A DNA stretch of 64,000 bases. Source: Mastigamoeba balamuthi. Taxonomy: Eukaryota > Evosea > Mastigamoebida > Mastigamoebidae. This document shows, piece after piece, positions 52,714 through 63,573 of the stretch. The DNA is taken from positions 468,641 through 532,640 of the forward strand of contig CACRSC010000030.1 of NCBI GenBank assembly GCA_902651635.1. The letters run 5' to 3'. The notes under the pieces are model-generated. The model was not told where the DNA came from, ran no database searches, and saw only the letters and a list, made by a program, of their open reading frames with translations. Numbering within the stretch: position 1 is the first letter of the stretch; the number at the start of each line of letters is the position of its first letter. Made by a program: the position numbers and the translations under genes.

Positions 52714-54465
52714 TCAGCAGCGCATCATCCCCAGCAGCGCCAGGGCCAGCAGCCAGCCCAGGGGCACCAGCGCAGCCCCCGCGCACTTGGCCACGTAGAG
52801 CTTCTCGGCGGCGGTCCTGCCGGCCACCACGCCCTGGCAGGGGCCCTGGCCCGCCGCCTGCGCGCAGCAGACGCGGTCCGCGTAGCTCGCCGACGCGTTG
52901 GCCCGCGCGGGGCAGAGCAGCGCCGAGGCGTTGAGGCCCGCGCAGAGCTGCGGCGCCCCGTCGCCCGCCCACGTGGGCGCGCAGCGCGTGGCGTTGGCGG
53001 GCCCCAGCGGCAGCGGCGGGCGGCCGAACCAGCGCTCGGGCGTGTCGTCGGGCCCGCACTCGCCGCCCGTGGCCCCCGGGTGCGCGCGCCTGAACGCCTG
53101 CGCCTGCGCCAGCGGGTCGCACTGGGGCGCCGCCTCGCGGGCCTCTGCCACGGCGTCGGCGGCCGCGAGGACGACGGCCTCGTCCCACGCGCTGGCGTTG
53201 GCCGCATCCGCCCCGCGGACGACCACGTCGAGCGAGACGACGCCCAGCAGCCGCGACGTCGGCAGCGGCCCCGCGAAGACGGGCACCGCGACGGTGGCCG
53301 TGCCGCTGCTGGCGCCCGAGCTGAGCGGGAGCAGCGCCGACCACGCGGGGGCGTAGGCGCGGCCGGCGGCGGCGAGGGCGGCGCGGGCGTCGAGGGCGAG
53401 GTGGTCGTTCCAGAGGCTGAGGTGGTCGGTGGTGGCCTGGCTGCCGCCGACGACCTGCACGTGGGCGCCGCCCGTGTAGCAGCTGAGCGCGCGCAGGCGG
53501 CCCTCCTTGCTCCAGCGCGTCAGGCTGTACGTGTAGACGCGCGGCGGCACCGCGCTGGCCCCCTGCAGCCGCGCCAGCAGCGGGTAGAGGTCGCGCACGC
53601 GCTCGCGGTTCTCGCCGTCGGTCACCAGCAGCAGCACGCGCGGGCAGCGCGCTGCTCCGGGGCTGCGGCGGGCGAAGAGGTCAAAGGCCCCGTAGGCCCT
53701 GCGCAGGCCCGCGCGGTACAGCGAGCCCCCCGAGGCGGCCATGCGGCAGTAGTCGCTCTCGAGCGCCCAGAGCGCGTCGGGCGTCGCGCGGGAGAGGCCC
53801 AGGTCGGGGCCCTCGGCGAGCGTCTCGGCCTCGTTGCTGAAGACGCTGAGCGCCGCGTGGTCGCGCGGGCCCAGCAGCCCCAGCATGGCCGCGGCGACGG
53901 CCTTGGCCTTGCCCCAGACGCCGTCGTAGGACATGGAGCTGCTGCGGTCCAGCAGCACCTGCACGCACTTGGGCCCCGAGAGCGTCGCAGCGTACGTCGC
54001 CGTCAGGCGCTCGTCCGTGTTGTTGGCGGCGGCTGCGGCGCCCGGGTAGGCGCGCGTGACGCCGCTGGCGGTCGTGAAGCGCACGGCCAGCGTCGTCGCG
54101 GGGTCGTAGGCGGCGGCCAGCGCCCCCTCGGCCAGCGCCGTCCACGCGACGTCCTCGTCGGCCGCCGCCCGCTGCGCCTCCGACGTCGCCGGCGCCCTGC
54201 GCACGCTGCTGTGCCCCAGGTCCCCCAGCGCCCCCGTGCACTTGCCGCACGTGCCCTCCTGCGCCCACGCCAGCCAGCCAGCCAGTCAGCTAGAGCAGCG
54301 CACAGCGCGGGGGCAACTGCGGGGGCGCCGCACGTCGACCACCAGGTCCGAGTGCAGGCACGTCCCGTTGAGCGCTGACGAGTACGCCGAGTAGCTGCAC
54401 GGCGCGGCGCTGATGTGCGCGCACCGGCTCTGCGTGCGTGCGGGGTGAGGCGTCAGAGAGAGAGA

Positions 54466-54496
<31 letters not shown>

Positions 54497-54681
54497 GGGG
54501 GAGAAGAGGAGATGGCGAGAGTGCAAGCGTTGTGTGCGCGGACCGCGTAGATGGACGAGAGCTCAGAGGCGAGCTTCACGAGGGCCGCCTCGCGCTCGTC
54601 GACGAGGGCGGGTCGGCCGTGGGCAGGGGCGCAGCACGCGGCCGCGACGAGGCCCACCCACAGCAGCAGCGCCCTCTGCAT
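52714..54681 (-). CDS. VWA-domain surface protein, alpha2delta/Cache-like
   Basis: Exons 54544-54681, 54304-54429 and 52714-54258 give 602 residues. A signal peptide (ALLLWVGLVAAACCAPAHG) leads to a short Cys-bearing N-terminal region. The VWA domain has MIDAS DRSSSM (VQVLLDRSSSMSYDG) and VLLLVTDGENRERV. A following alpha/beta region (LPTSRLLGVVSLDVVVRG and nearby) looks like a Cache-type domain, the order found in calcium-channel alpha2delta subunits and protist relatives. Cys-rich blocks and a C-terminal span (AGAALVPLGWLLALALLGMM) end the protein. Intron 1 (54430-54543, donor GTCCGC) holds a CA/TG run. Intron 2 starts GTGCGC. The role as an adhesion or sensory surface protein is inference. 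Confidence 0.75.
54458..54490. repeat. AG/TG microsatellite in VWA-gene intron
   Basis: AGAGAGAG followed by about twelve TG units on the plus strand, inside the first intron of the VWA gene. Confidence 0.9.
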
Positions 54682-54804
54682 ATCACAGAAAGAAAAACGA
54701 AATAGCGGGCAGCCGCTCTCAAGCCCCGCGCGCGTGGCAGTCCGGTCGCGCGATTCGCAAATCTTCGAGATATTTTGTGGCCGAGATACCGCTGCTTGAC
54801 CCGC

Positions 54805-54970
54805 TCAGCCAAAGACGCTCGCGAACACGTTGTCGTACTCGCCCGCCAGCGTCTCCGCGGCGTCGACCGGCGCTGCCGCGGGGCTCTGCGCGCTCGCCGG
54901 CGCCTCGCCGGTCCTCGCGGCCTTCGTGGGCGGCGGCGAGCACGGCGGCGACAGCGACACCGGGGGCTCT

Positions 54971-55001
<31 letters not shown>

Positions 55002-57355
55002 GCCCCGCGGCCTCGGGAGCGCTCCGGCGGGCGGCGGCCTGCCGGACCTGCGACACAAAGTCCGCCGGGGGCCTGGGGACGTAGTGCAGGACGCTCTTGC
55101 AGCAGGCGTGGCCGCAGGCGAGCTTGTTCCTGCACGCGTGGTGGCAGCCGCGCGAGACCACAGGCGACGCCGACCCCGACTGCTGCTGCTGCGTCTGCGG
55201 CTGCGACGGGGGCGCGAGGACGAGGACGTGGTCCAGGCCGACGGTGGTCTCGCAGAGGGCGGCCACGCGCACGGCCCTCCCGCAGTGCACGTCCGCGCGG
55301 ACGGTGCCCACGCGCGTGGTCCCCGCGCCCCCGCACACGCGCTGGCAGAGCGCCACGGCGCTGCCCACGCCCACGACCACCGTGAACTCGGCCGCGCAGC
55401 AACCGCCGCCCGCCGCCTCGGCGCTGCGGACGAGCGGCGAGAGGCGGAGGTCGACCACGAGGGCGCCGTCGCCGGGGGCGAAGGAGACGAGGAGCTCGGG
55501 CAGCAGCAGCGCCGAGAGCGCCGCGCGCACCTGGTCGCCGAACGGGGGCCGCCTGCCGCAGACGGCCTCGACCCTGCGCGGGTCCGCGGCCGCGAGCTTC
55601 AGGAGCCCGTCGACGCCGCTCTCTGCCAGCTGCCGCGCGTGCACCTTGCCGATCTGGTCGATCTGCCGCAGCCCCGCGCTCGCCGGCTGCTCCCACACGC
55701 GGTTCCTCAGGCACGCGGACCTGCGGCGCCCTCTCAGTGCCCCGCGCGAGCGCTGTGGCCGAGCGGAGGCGGAGGGGGCGGCGCACAGGGCGAGGGCGCT
55801 GCAGAGGGCGGCGTAGGAGGGGCGCAGGAGCACGAGGGTCTCGGCGAGGCAGCGGGCGAGGCGGCAGACGCAGCGGAAGACGTGCTGGGCCTCCTGCTTG
55901 AGCCCCCAGTCGTCGGCCTCGCAGTCGCCCAGCACCATCTGGATCAGCAGGAACACCTTGTCCGCGTCCGTCGCCGCCCTGCCCCGCAGCGGGTACCGCA
56001 CCGCCCGCTCCTTGCACGCCCTGTTGAGGTGCTTCTTCTCCGACACCCGCTGCCCCCCCGCTGGTCAGCGTCCCTCTCCCTCTCGCTCTCTCTCCCCCAC
56101 CGCCGCCAAGCGAGGGCTGCGCACGAGGTGTATGTCCGCGAACTCCCTGGCCCGGCTCAGCGTCATGAGCAGCGCCTCCATGCCGGCGTCGGGCGGCACC
56201 GCGTCGAACAGCCTCATCTGCCGGGGCGGCTCAGCGCAGCGGGGGCAGGGGGCGGGAGAGCGGGCGCGGACAGTCTCGAAGGCCACGTAGAAGCGCGACA
56301 TGTTGCGGCCCTTGGGCGTCGCCCGTATGGCGCCGCTGCTCTGCTCGAGGGCCGCCAGCCCCGCAGCGTCCACCTCGCGCAGCGCCCCCAGGCAGATCTC
56401 TGCAGGGGGGCGCAGCGGGTGAGCACCTCTGCCCCCCTCTCAGGGGCGCTGCAGGGGGACCCTGGAGCCTCTCGGCCAGCTTGTCGTCGCTGAGGCCCGC
56501 GGGGACGCCGTAGTGGGCGGGGTTGCGGAGGAGCCTGCGGTAGAGGAACGTGCTGCGCAGCCACGCCATGGCGTCGCCCACACTGCGGACGGACCCCAGG
56601 CAGACCTCGGCCACCAGGTGCTCCTTGAGGCTTCCCAGCAGCCTGCGCGACGGTGCGGGGGAGACAGGGGGGTCTGGCACACAGGGGGGTCGCTCACGAG
56701 CTCTCGATGGGCTGGTCGTGCAGGGCGATGCGCTCCCACTTGGCCTTGTGCTCGGCCGCCGTCATGATGACCGCGACCCCCTGCGTGTCGAACTGCGGCC
56801 GGCCAGCTCTCCCTGGGCGGCCGCGCAGCCCCCGCTGGGACCCCGGGAGCAGAGAGGGCGGGGGCGGGGCGTGCGCACCGATCATCTGCAGCACGTCGAT
56901 CTCCTCGAGCTCCTGGTAGCCCGCGCCCGGCCGGTAGCACTGCGTCGACTTGACGACCACCAGGCGCGCCGGGAAGTTCACGCCCTGCGCCACTGGCAGC
57001 CCGCTCAGCGCGTCCCCCGCGTGGGGAGGACACCTACGCGTGCTGGTGGTGGCCAGCGCCAGGACGGCGTTGCGGCTGAAGAGGTCCTCCACGAGCGCGC
57101 GGTCCGCGCGGGCCATGCCGGCGCTGTGGAACGCCACGCCGCGGCGCAGGCACTCGGCCAGCGCCCTGTCCTTGGCGCGCTCCGCGGCCCGCGCGAGCTC
57201 GCGCGCCTGCTCGGCCCCCGCGACCAGCGCGCGGGCGTCGCAGTCCTTGGCCACCTGCTGCGCCGCAGCCTCTGCGCCCTTGCGCGACGAGCAGAACTCG
57301 CGGAGCGGGGGACACGAGTACTCAGAAAGCGAGACAGAGAGACAGAGGCAGAGAC

Positions 57356-57400
<45 letters not shown>

Positions 57401-58701
57401 GACGACAGAGACAGAGAGAGAGAGAGAGAGAGAGNNNNNNNNNNNNNNNNNNNNNNNNNNNNNNNNNNNNNNNNNNNNNNNNNNNNNNNNNNNNNNNNNN
57501 NNNNNNNNNNNNNNNNNNNNNNNNNNNNNNNNNNNNNNNNNNNNNNNNNNNNNNNNNNNNNNNNNNNNNNNNNNNNNNNNNNNNNNNNNNNNNNNNNNNN
57601 NNNNNNNNNNNNNNNNNNNNNNNNNNNNNNNNNNNNNNNNNNNNNNNNNNNNNNNNNNNNNNNNNNNNNNNNNNNNNNNNNNNNNNNNNNNNNNNNNNNN
57701 NNNNNNNNNNNNNNNNNNNNNNNNNNNNNNNNNNNNNNNNNNNNNNNNNNNNNNNNNNNNNNNNNNNNNNNNNNNNNNNNNNNNNNNNNNGACACGGCAG
57801 CACTCGGGCGTGTGCGAGTGCGAGTGCGAGTGCGTTCGGACATGACGTCGGCGTCGGCGAGGGCGCGGGCGTCGTCGGCGTCGCCGGTGAGCTCTGCGCA
57901 GGCGAGGCCCACGCGGGCGAACCTGGCGGACCAGTCGGCGCAGAGCTGCTGGCAGAGGGCCTTTGCCGGCGCCACGTAGACGACGCGCCGCCTGCCGCTG
58001 CCCCCGGGAGCCCCGGCGGCGAGGAGGCGGCAGACGGCGAGCTCCATGAGGGCCGTCTTGCCGCTGGCGGTGGGGGCGCTGACGACGGCGTTGGCGCCGC
58101 TGCCGTGGACGGCTCGCAGGGCCCCGCGCTGCACGGCGTTGAGCGCCCCGTGCGCCAACAGCGGCGCCAGGGCGGGCCCCACCACGTCCGCCACCAGCAC
58201 CGCCCCGGCCTCCCCCGGCCCCCCTGCTCCTCTGGCCGCGGCTGCAGCCCCTCCTCCCAAGCCCCCGCCCTGCTGCTGCTGCGGGGCAGCCGATGCGACA
58301 GTTGTGGCAACTGACGTGGCACTGGACGTGGCAGCCGATGCGACTACTGACGTGGCAGCGGATGCGACAGCTGGCGCGGCACTAGCCCCTCCTCCCAAGC
58401 CCCTGCCCTGCTGCTGCGGGGCAGCCGATGCGACAGCTGTGGCAACTGACGTGGCACTGGACGTGGCAGCCGATGTGGCAGCGGATGCGACTACTGACGT
58501 GGCAGCTGATGCGACAGCTGGCGTGGCAGCGGGTGTGGCAGACGGGGCCACCGCAGGGAGGGCAGCAGCGGCCGGGGCGACAGGCGACGCGGGAGCTGAG
58601 ACGGCAGCGGCAGCGGCACACGCGGCGGGAGCCCCGGGGGGCCCGTGGTGCAGCAGCAGGGGCTCGAAGTGGGGCAGCTGGAGGAGCTGGCGGCGGCGCA
58701 T
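54805..58701 (-). CDS. HFM1: HFM1/MER3 meiotic DNA helicase
   Basis: Exon 1 (57842-58701) starts MRRRQLLQLPHFEPLLL, has an Ala/Thr/Ser repeat region, then helicase motifs: SAPTASGKTALMELAVCRLL (Walker A), VVYVAPAKALCQQL, CAELTGD. After the N gap come FCSSRKGAE, AFHSAGM, TTST|LAQGVNFPARLVVVKST and QMIG|RAGRPQFDTQGVAVIMT, then the winged-helix and Sec63-like domain (GRNMSRFYVAFETV; KVFLLIQMVLGDCEADDWGL). The end has a zinc knuckle CHHACRNKLACGHACCK, as in animal HFM1. MER3 extends D-loops and promotes crossovers in meiosis, so it implies a sexual cycle. Post-gap exons include 57038-57296, 56879-56992, 56698-56812, 56461-56642 and 56272-56399, with further exons down to 54805. The DEVH-box segment (~200 residues) is missing into the gap. 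Confidence 0.9.
57300..57434. repeat. GACA and GA microsatellite beside the gap
   Basis: GACAGACAGACA and GAGAGAGA runs end at the N gap, inside an HFM1 intron. They probably caused the assembly break. Confidence 0.9.
57435..57790. other. Assembly gap (356 N)
   Basis: A run of N inside HFM1. The two sides encode helicase blocks that in relatives lie roughly 200 residues apart, so the true missing sequence is probably longer than the N run. Confidence 0.95.
58252..58525 (-). repeat. 134-base coding tandem duplication in HFM1 exon 1
   Basis: Two copies of a block beginning CCTCCCAAGCCCC(C/T)GCCCTGC and continuing GGGGCAGCCGATGCGACAG encode ATSVVASAATS-type sequence. Within each copy a short GACGTGGCAGCNGATGCGAC unit also repeats. 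Confidence 0.8.
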
Positions 58702-59574
58702 ATGCGGTGCGGCCCAGCGGACCACAACAGGCACAGAGAAGCCAATAAATGAAACAGAAGATGACGTGTGAAATGAAGATATTGCAGGACATGACGCCAC
58801 ACAGATATAGGAATCCGGGCGAGAAATCCAACTTGTTGGGAGGGGGCGGCGCGTCACGCGCGAGGGCCCACGAGGGCGAGCAGCACAAGCGCGGACAGGA
58901 AGAGGCCGCCGAGCACAACGGCCGAGGGCACGGGGCTCCTCGCAGCGTCGGGCGCCGCAGACGCCGCCTGCGCCTGCGCGGGGGGTTTTGGAATCCCGAA
59001 ATAATATCGGGGAAAAAGTCGAATCAGCGGACTGAATCTGAGGGCGCCGAGTCAATTGAGGGGGGCGCACGGTGAGCAGCGCGGGGCTCTGCTGGCAGAA
59101 GGGCGTCCAGCCGTTGGGGAAGACCAGGGAGCGCACCGCGCCGCAGCAGGCCACGCGCCCCACGAGACTGCGGACGCGGGCCTCGCGCTGGGCCTCGCGC
59201 CTGCTCTGCGCCACGTCGGCACCGCCTCGCCGCTGCATTTTGGCGCCAAGATCTTGTGTAGTATCTGGCCCTGGATTCACGCATCTTCTGCGCCGACGTA
59301 GATTCATCTTCATCGTACCCAAAACCCGGATCGGGATCCTGTTTCTGAACATGCGGATCTTAGCGCATTTGGTGAGCATATCTCTCGGTCGGTGAACGTG
59401 GTCGTCCGAGGGAATGATCGTTTCATTGCAAGGTACCGACCGCCAGGAAAAGCCCAGAGGGAAAAGGAGAGCCAACGGGCGCAGCGGTGAATCTCCGAGG
59501 GCGTCAGAGTCAGCAGACATCAAGGGCATTGCCCAGCACCCGCAACCGCACAAACTCCAGCACCTGCAGCACCC
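58702..59574. other. Divergent intergenic region
   Basis: 873 bases between HFM1 and the glycine-zipper gene. Words of the upstream-element type occur: GAAATGAAGATATTGC (58771), ACACAGATATAGG (58798), CGAAATAATATCGGG (58998) and AGCATATCTCTCGG (59377). CAATTGA is at 59051. No convincing gene is seen. Confidence 0.4.
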
Positions 59575-60699
59575 ATGTCCGCGGACAGCAGCAACACCAT
59601 GTGCGGACCCCAGGCACACCACACCACGCCCTGCTCACGACCACGACCACCACGACCACCAACCACACGCACGCGCCACCGCAGACTCTTCAGCGGGGCG
59701 CTCTACGAGCTGCGGGGCCCCGGGGGCAGCGAGCGGCACTGGGCGGCGGCGACGACGGGGCGGGGCACTCCCCTCGCCCTCGGCGACTCGGTGCTCCTGC
59801 TCTCGCTCCACGCCTGGGGCGTCGTCCTCCAGATCTTCCAGCTCAGCCCCGCCTCCCCCGACGCTGCGCCCCCTCTGCCCGCGGCACCCGCGCTGCCCTC
59901 GGTGCCCTCGGAGCCCCCGGCGCCCCTCTGCCTCGCACGCGCCGCTGTGCCCCGCGGGCCCTCTGCGGTCGAGATCCTGCAGTTCCACCTCGAATCAAAC
60001 GACTGGGCCCCGCTCCCCGCAGCCCAGTCCGCAGAGGTCTACATGCCCCTCGACGACGCGATGCCCTTGCAGGGCCCCCAGGCACGGTAGGCTACATCTC
60101 TTCTTTCCACGCCCAAATCAATTGATTTCTTTCCACACCCACCAAACTCGCGCAGGGCTCTCTGGGGACTGCGCAACGCCGCGAGCGACCCCGAGAGCGT
60201 CACGCGCTACCTGCGCACGCTGAGCGACGACATCACTGTGGTCGACGTGGCCCCCGCGGAGGCGGCGACGACGATCGGCGGCGAGGCTCTGCGCCGCCTG
60301 CGCGGTGCCGTGGCGACCAAGGCGGCCGTGGGCGCCGCGCAGACAGCGGGCCTGGTCACCAGCGACCCCACTGGGGTCCTCGTGGCCGCCCGGGCCTCGT
60401 GGCAGGTCCTGCAGTACACGCGGGGGCGCCAGACAGCTGCTGCCACAGCGGCCAACGTAGCGGGGACGCTGGGCGGGGCCCTGGGGGGACTCGGGGGCGC
60501 TGCTGCCGGGGCCGCGCTGGGCAGCGCCGTGCTCCCCGTCGTGGGCACCGTGCTCGGCGCGTTTGCCGGGGGCTTCCTGGCGGGGTGGGGGGCCGAGGCG
60601 GGCGCCCGGATGCTCGCGCAGCAGGCAGCGCGGATGCTCGACTGGACAGAGGGCGCAGCGCAGCCCCGCAGCGACGCCGACAGCAGCGCGCCCCAGTGA
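59575..60699 (+). CDS. Glycine-zipper protein of unknown family
   Basis: Exons 59575-59600, 59685-60086 and 60156-60699 give 323 residues. The N-terminal half starts MSADSSNTILFSGALYELRG and is a beta-rich domain of about 70 residues (GDSVLLLSLHAWGVVLQIFQ) followed by a Pro/Ala linker. The C-terminal half has helices (TRYLRTLSDDITVVDV; EALRRLRGAVATKAAVGAAQ) and then a long Gly/Ala zipper (GTLGGALGGLGGAAAGAALG, then VVGTVLGAFAGGFLAG) of the kind that inserts in or lies along membranes. No signal peptide is seen. Intron 2 is 69 bases, starts GTAGGC and carries AATCAATTGATT about 30 bases before its AG. I do not recognise the family. A lipid-droplet or membrane-remodelling role is speculation. 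Confidence 0.55.
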
Positions 60700-60815
60700 C
60701 TGCGCAGCGGCAGCGCAGGGTCCCCCGTCGCGGCGTGAGCAGCAAGCAGCAAGCAGCAGAGGCGAATCACAACAGAACAATCGTGTCAAATGCCAACTGA
60801 CTTGTGCCCCCCACC

Positions 60816-63020
60816 TCACTGGTTGCTGCGCTGCTGCTGCTGCTGCTGAGCGCCCGCAGACGCCGCCTGCTGCTGCTGGAGCTGGAGCTGCTGCTGCTGC
60901 TGTTGCTGCTGGTGCTGCCTCATGGCGGCCGCGTTGGCGGCCATGAGGGCCGCGTGCTGGGCGTGCTGCTGCTGGACGAGCTGGGGCGACGAGAGCATGA
61001 CCTGGGGCATCATGACCTGCGGCAGCATCACCGACGCGTGCTGCGCCGCCGCCGCCGCCACGGCCGCCGCGTGCGCCTGGTGCGCCTGGTGCGCCTGTAT
61101 CTGCGCGATCATCTGCGGCGGCACGATCTGCTGCGGCGGTATCGCGTGGGCCGCGTGCATCACCTGCTGCTGCATGTACGCCTGCACCATCTGCTGCTGC
61201 GCCTGCGCCTGCGTCGCTGCCGCCCTCTGCTGCTGCTGCTGCTGCGCTGCCGCCTGCGTCCTCAGCGCCTGCTGCTCCGCCACTGCCGGGGGTGTGAGTG
61301 CGCCGGCAGTGCGAGTGCGGGTGCGCGTACGCCAGAGGCGGTGGCGCTTGGACTGGATGGCGGTGACCATGTCGGCGATGCGGTCGTGGGCCGCGGCCTC
61401 CTCCTCGCTGACGACGCGGCGGCGCTTCTGGGGCGGCTGCTGCGCCAGGACGTGCACGCCGGGGCCCAGGGCGCCGGCCTGCCTGCCCCGCTGGGGCGCT
61501 GGCGACGGCGACGGCGACGCGCAGTTGGGGTCCAGGTGCGCCGCGCAGAGCGGGGGGTTCTGCGTGACCATCACGGGCACCGTGCACTGCGCCCCCGAGT
61601 GCCCCACGTACGCGCACGGCCTGAACAGCTTCTGCTTCGGGTCCCGCAGTATGTCTGCTCGCGCCACACTCGCGCGTCAGCGCTCCCGGGGGGCCCGGGG
61701 GGATCAATTGCTCTCGCACGCGCAAAGCAGAACGAAGTCGCGGGGACCACTCTCCCGGCGCAGCCAGCGACCGCGCAGCCGAGCCGCGAGCCCCCGCCCT
61801 GCTGCTGCGACTGCATCTCGTGCTGCTGCGACGGCCTCCGGGGCGCGGGGCGCACCAGCCCCGCCCTGTCCGCGCCCGCCGCGCCGCCCGCGCCCGCGGC
61901 GAAGGAGCTCTGCGCCAGAATCGGCGGCCCGCGGAACTCGGGGACCGAGCAGCTCGACGCCGCGGCCGCGGCAGCGAGGCACGCGGCGTGGCGGCGGTGG
62001 CGCACGCGGAGGGCGTCGCGCAGGCGCAGGATCTGCGCGCGGTAGAGCCTGGCGAGCCTCAGGGCCCGCGACCTGCACGTGCGGGGAAGTAAAACAAAAA
62101 CTAAGTCGAAATTGCGGGAAGCCCAAACGAACTGGGCGGCAGCGACGGGCCTGCGGATGTCGACGAGCTCGTCCTCTGCGCAGAGGAGGGCGTCGGCGAG
62201 GGGGTGGTCGGGCTCGCGGACGTCTGCGTGGGCGGCCGAGTCGTCCAGGAGCTCGAGCGACGCCGCGCAGCCCAGCGGCTCCGACGCCGTCCCCGCGGGC
62301 GCCGCGCACGCGCAGTCGGGGGCGTCCTCCGCGTAGTCGTCGTCGTCGGCGTCGGACTCGACCTCGGAGCTCTCGTAGGCGTCCTCCTCCTCGGCAGTGG
62401 TCCCCGCCAGCGCCAGGTACGCGTTGCTGGCAGAGGCGGACGCGGGGGAGCCAACGTCAGCGCAAAGGGCGGCGACATCCAGCCCGCTCTGAAGCAGCAC
62501 AGCCGCGGGCTGGCTTCGGTTCTGCTCGGGGCGAGGGAGCAGAGGCCCGCCAGAGGGGCAGAGGCCCTGGGGTCGCCGCCAGACGCGAGACGCGCACCGC
62601 TCGCAGTGCAAACAAAAACAACTCCGCACAAACAGGCAGCAGCGCGAGCGGTAGGCCGTGCGCTGGGCCACGCCGATCGCTCTGCCCCCGAGGCGCTGCG
62701 GTAGCGCGCCCGCAGGGCCAGCGGCTCGGTGCGGGCCCCCCAGCAGACGCCAACAGAGAGCAGAGCAGCGGCACGCAGAACCGAAAACAGCCGAGCCCAG
62801 AGGGCAGCACGGCCGCGGGAGCTTTTCGGTTTCGCGTGGGGAGGGGAGGGGGGAGAGGGGGCGGGGCGGGGCACCTGTGGGGGATGCCCAGACGCGCCAG
62901 TGCGCGCGCCATCCGCGTCGCCGCCGTCCCCGCGGCCCCCGAAGGCGTCTTGGCCGCCGCGGGCACCGCCGCCGCGGGGGACTGCTGCGGCTGTGGCGTC
63001 TGCACGACAGCGCTCGACAT
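60816..63020 (-). CDS. zf-C3Hc3H chromatin protein, KANSL2/INO80D-like
   Basis: Starts MSSAVVQTPQPQQSPAAAV at 63020, with several exons to the stop at 60816. A middle exon has an acidic run (YESSEVESDADDDDYAEDA) and a helical block (LRLARLYRAQILRLRDAL). The key motif spans a splice: GCAVAGCAGRVVPATSFCFA|HILRDPKQ, then LFRPCAYVGHSGAQC and LCAAHLD. Its Cys/His spacing is that of the zf-C3Hc3H fingers of KANSL2 (NSL histone acetyltransferase complex) and INO80D. The tail is Gln/Met/His-rich with poly-Q tracts, as in many transcription cofactors. It probably belongs to a chromatin-modifying complex in the nucleus, and which complex is not decided here. The donor at the key splice is GTGCGA. The first two introns are not fully resolved. 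Confidence 0.65.
60826..60945 (-). repeat. Poly-Gln (CAG) coding tract
   Basis: CTG runs on the plus strand encode QQQQQQ tracts at the C-terminus of the zf-C3Hc3H protein. A further Gln tract lies near 61205-61250. Confidence 0.85.
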
Positions 63021-63169
63021 TTCGTTCTCCGGCCGAGAGGGCAGCGCGCGCGCGCGGGTTTGCTTGCCGGGTGGGCAACAAGGAAATATCTCGCCCCGAA
63101 AGAAACGCGCGGGAGAAATCCTGAAGATACTCGTATCTTCTCCCGATATCCTACTGCAAAATCTTCACG
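63021..63169. promoter_or_regulatory. Divergent promoter with GAAGATACTCGTATCTTC palindrome
   Basis: This 149-base gap separates starts at 63020 (minus) and 63170 (plus). It has a perfect interrupted palindrome GAAGATAC-TC-GTATCTTC at 63123-63140, plus GGAAATATCTCG (63085) and CCCGATATCC (63142). The element is 30-47 bases before the plus-strand ATG. Confidence 0.6.
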
Positions 63170-63573
63170 ATGCTGAGTCCCAAGGCCTTTGTGGATTCGC
63201 AGGCGTGGGCGGTCCCGGCGGGGGCGGTGTCGCGCGATTGCTGCTGCGAGGTGTTCAGGGGGTCGTGCTGCGTGGTCGCCGGCGACCGGGTGGCCTTTGT
63301 GCGCCGCGCAGGCGCCGCGGGCTCCGGAGGCCTCGGGGCCCCCGTGGCAGCGCCCCAGCGCTCGGGCAGCGCCCCCGACGCCGCGGACCCGATTGTGTCG
63401 AGCGACCCAGTGGACGCCAGCGACCCGGGGCAGTTTGGGTGCGCTGTGCTGCGGGGGCCACGCGGGGCGCTGCTCCTCCGCGTCGACGGCGCCTGCGACC
63501 TCGCGGAGCTCCGCCCCGACCTCCTCTGCGCCTACGAGGCCTCCACGGCCCCGCCCGACGCTCGCCCCCGTGC
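63170..63573 (+). CDS. Unknown protein, first exon(s); gene runs towards or past the window end
   Basis: ATG at 63170 opens MLSPKAFVDSQAWAVPAGAV, then CCCEVFRGSCCVVAGDRVAFV, a Ser/Asp/Pro/Ala linker, and FGCAVLRGPRGALLLRVDGA..DLAELRPDLLCAYEAST. Two beta-hairpin-like blocks with VVAGDRVAF and LLLRVDG are visible. A likely donor GTGCGT follows at about 63574. The remaining 400 bases look largely intronic, and another exon may begin near 63890. No family is recognised. Good codon bias supports real coding. Confidence 0.5.

Noticed and set aside
52690-54378. 562-residue plus frame over the VWA gene
   Set aside because: Antisense shadow; the minus frame has the MIDAS motif and signal peptide.
56694-59622. 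Frames that continue through the N gap
   Set aside because: N codons are read as X, so openness across the gap means nothing.
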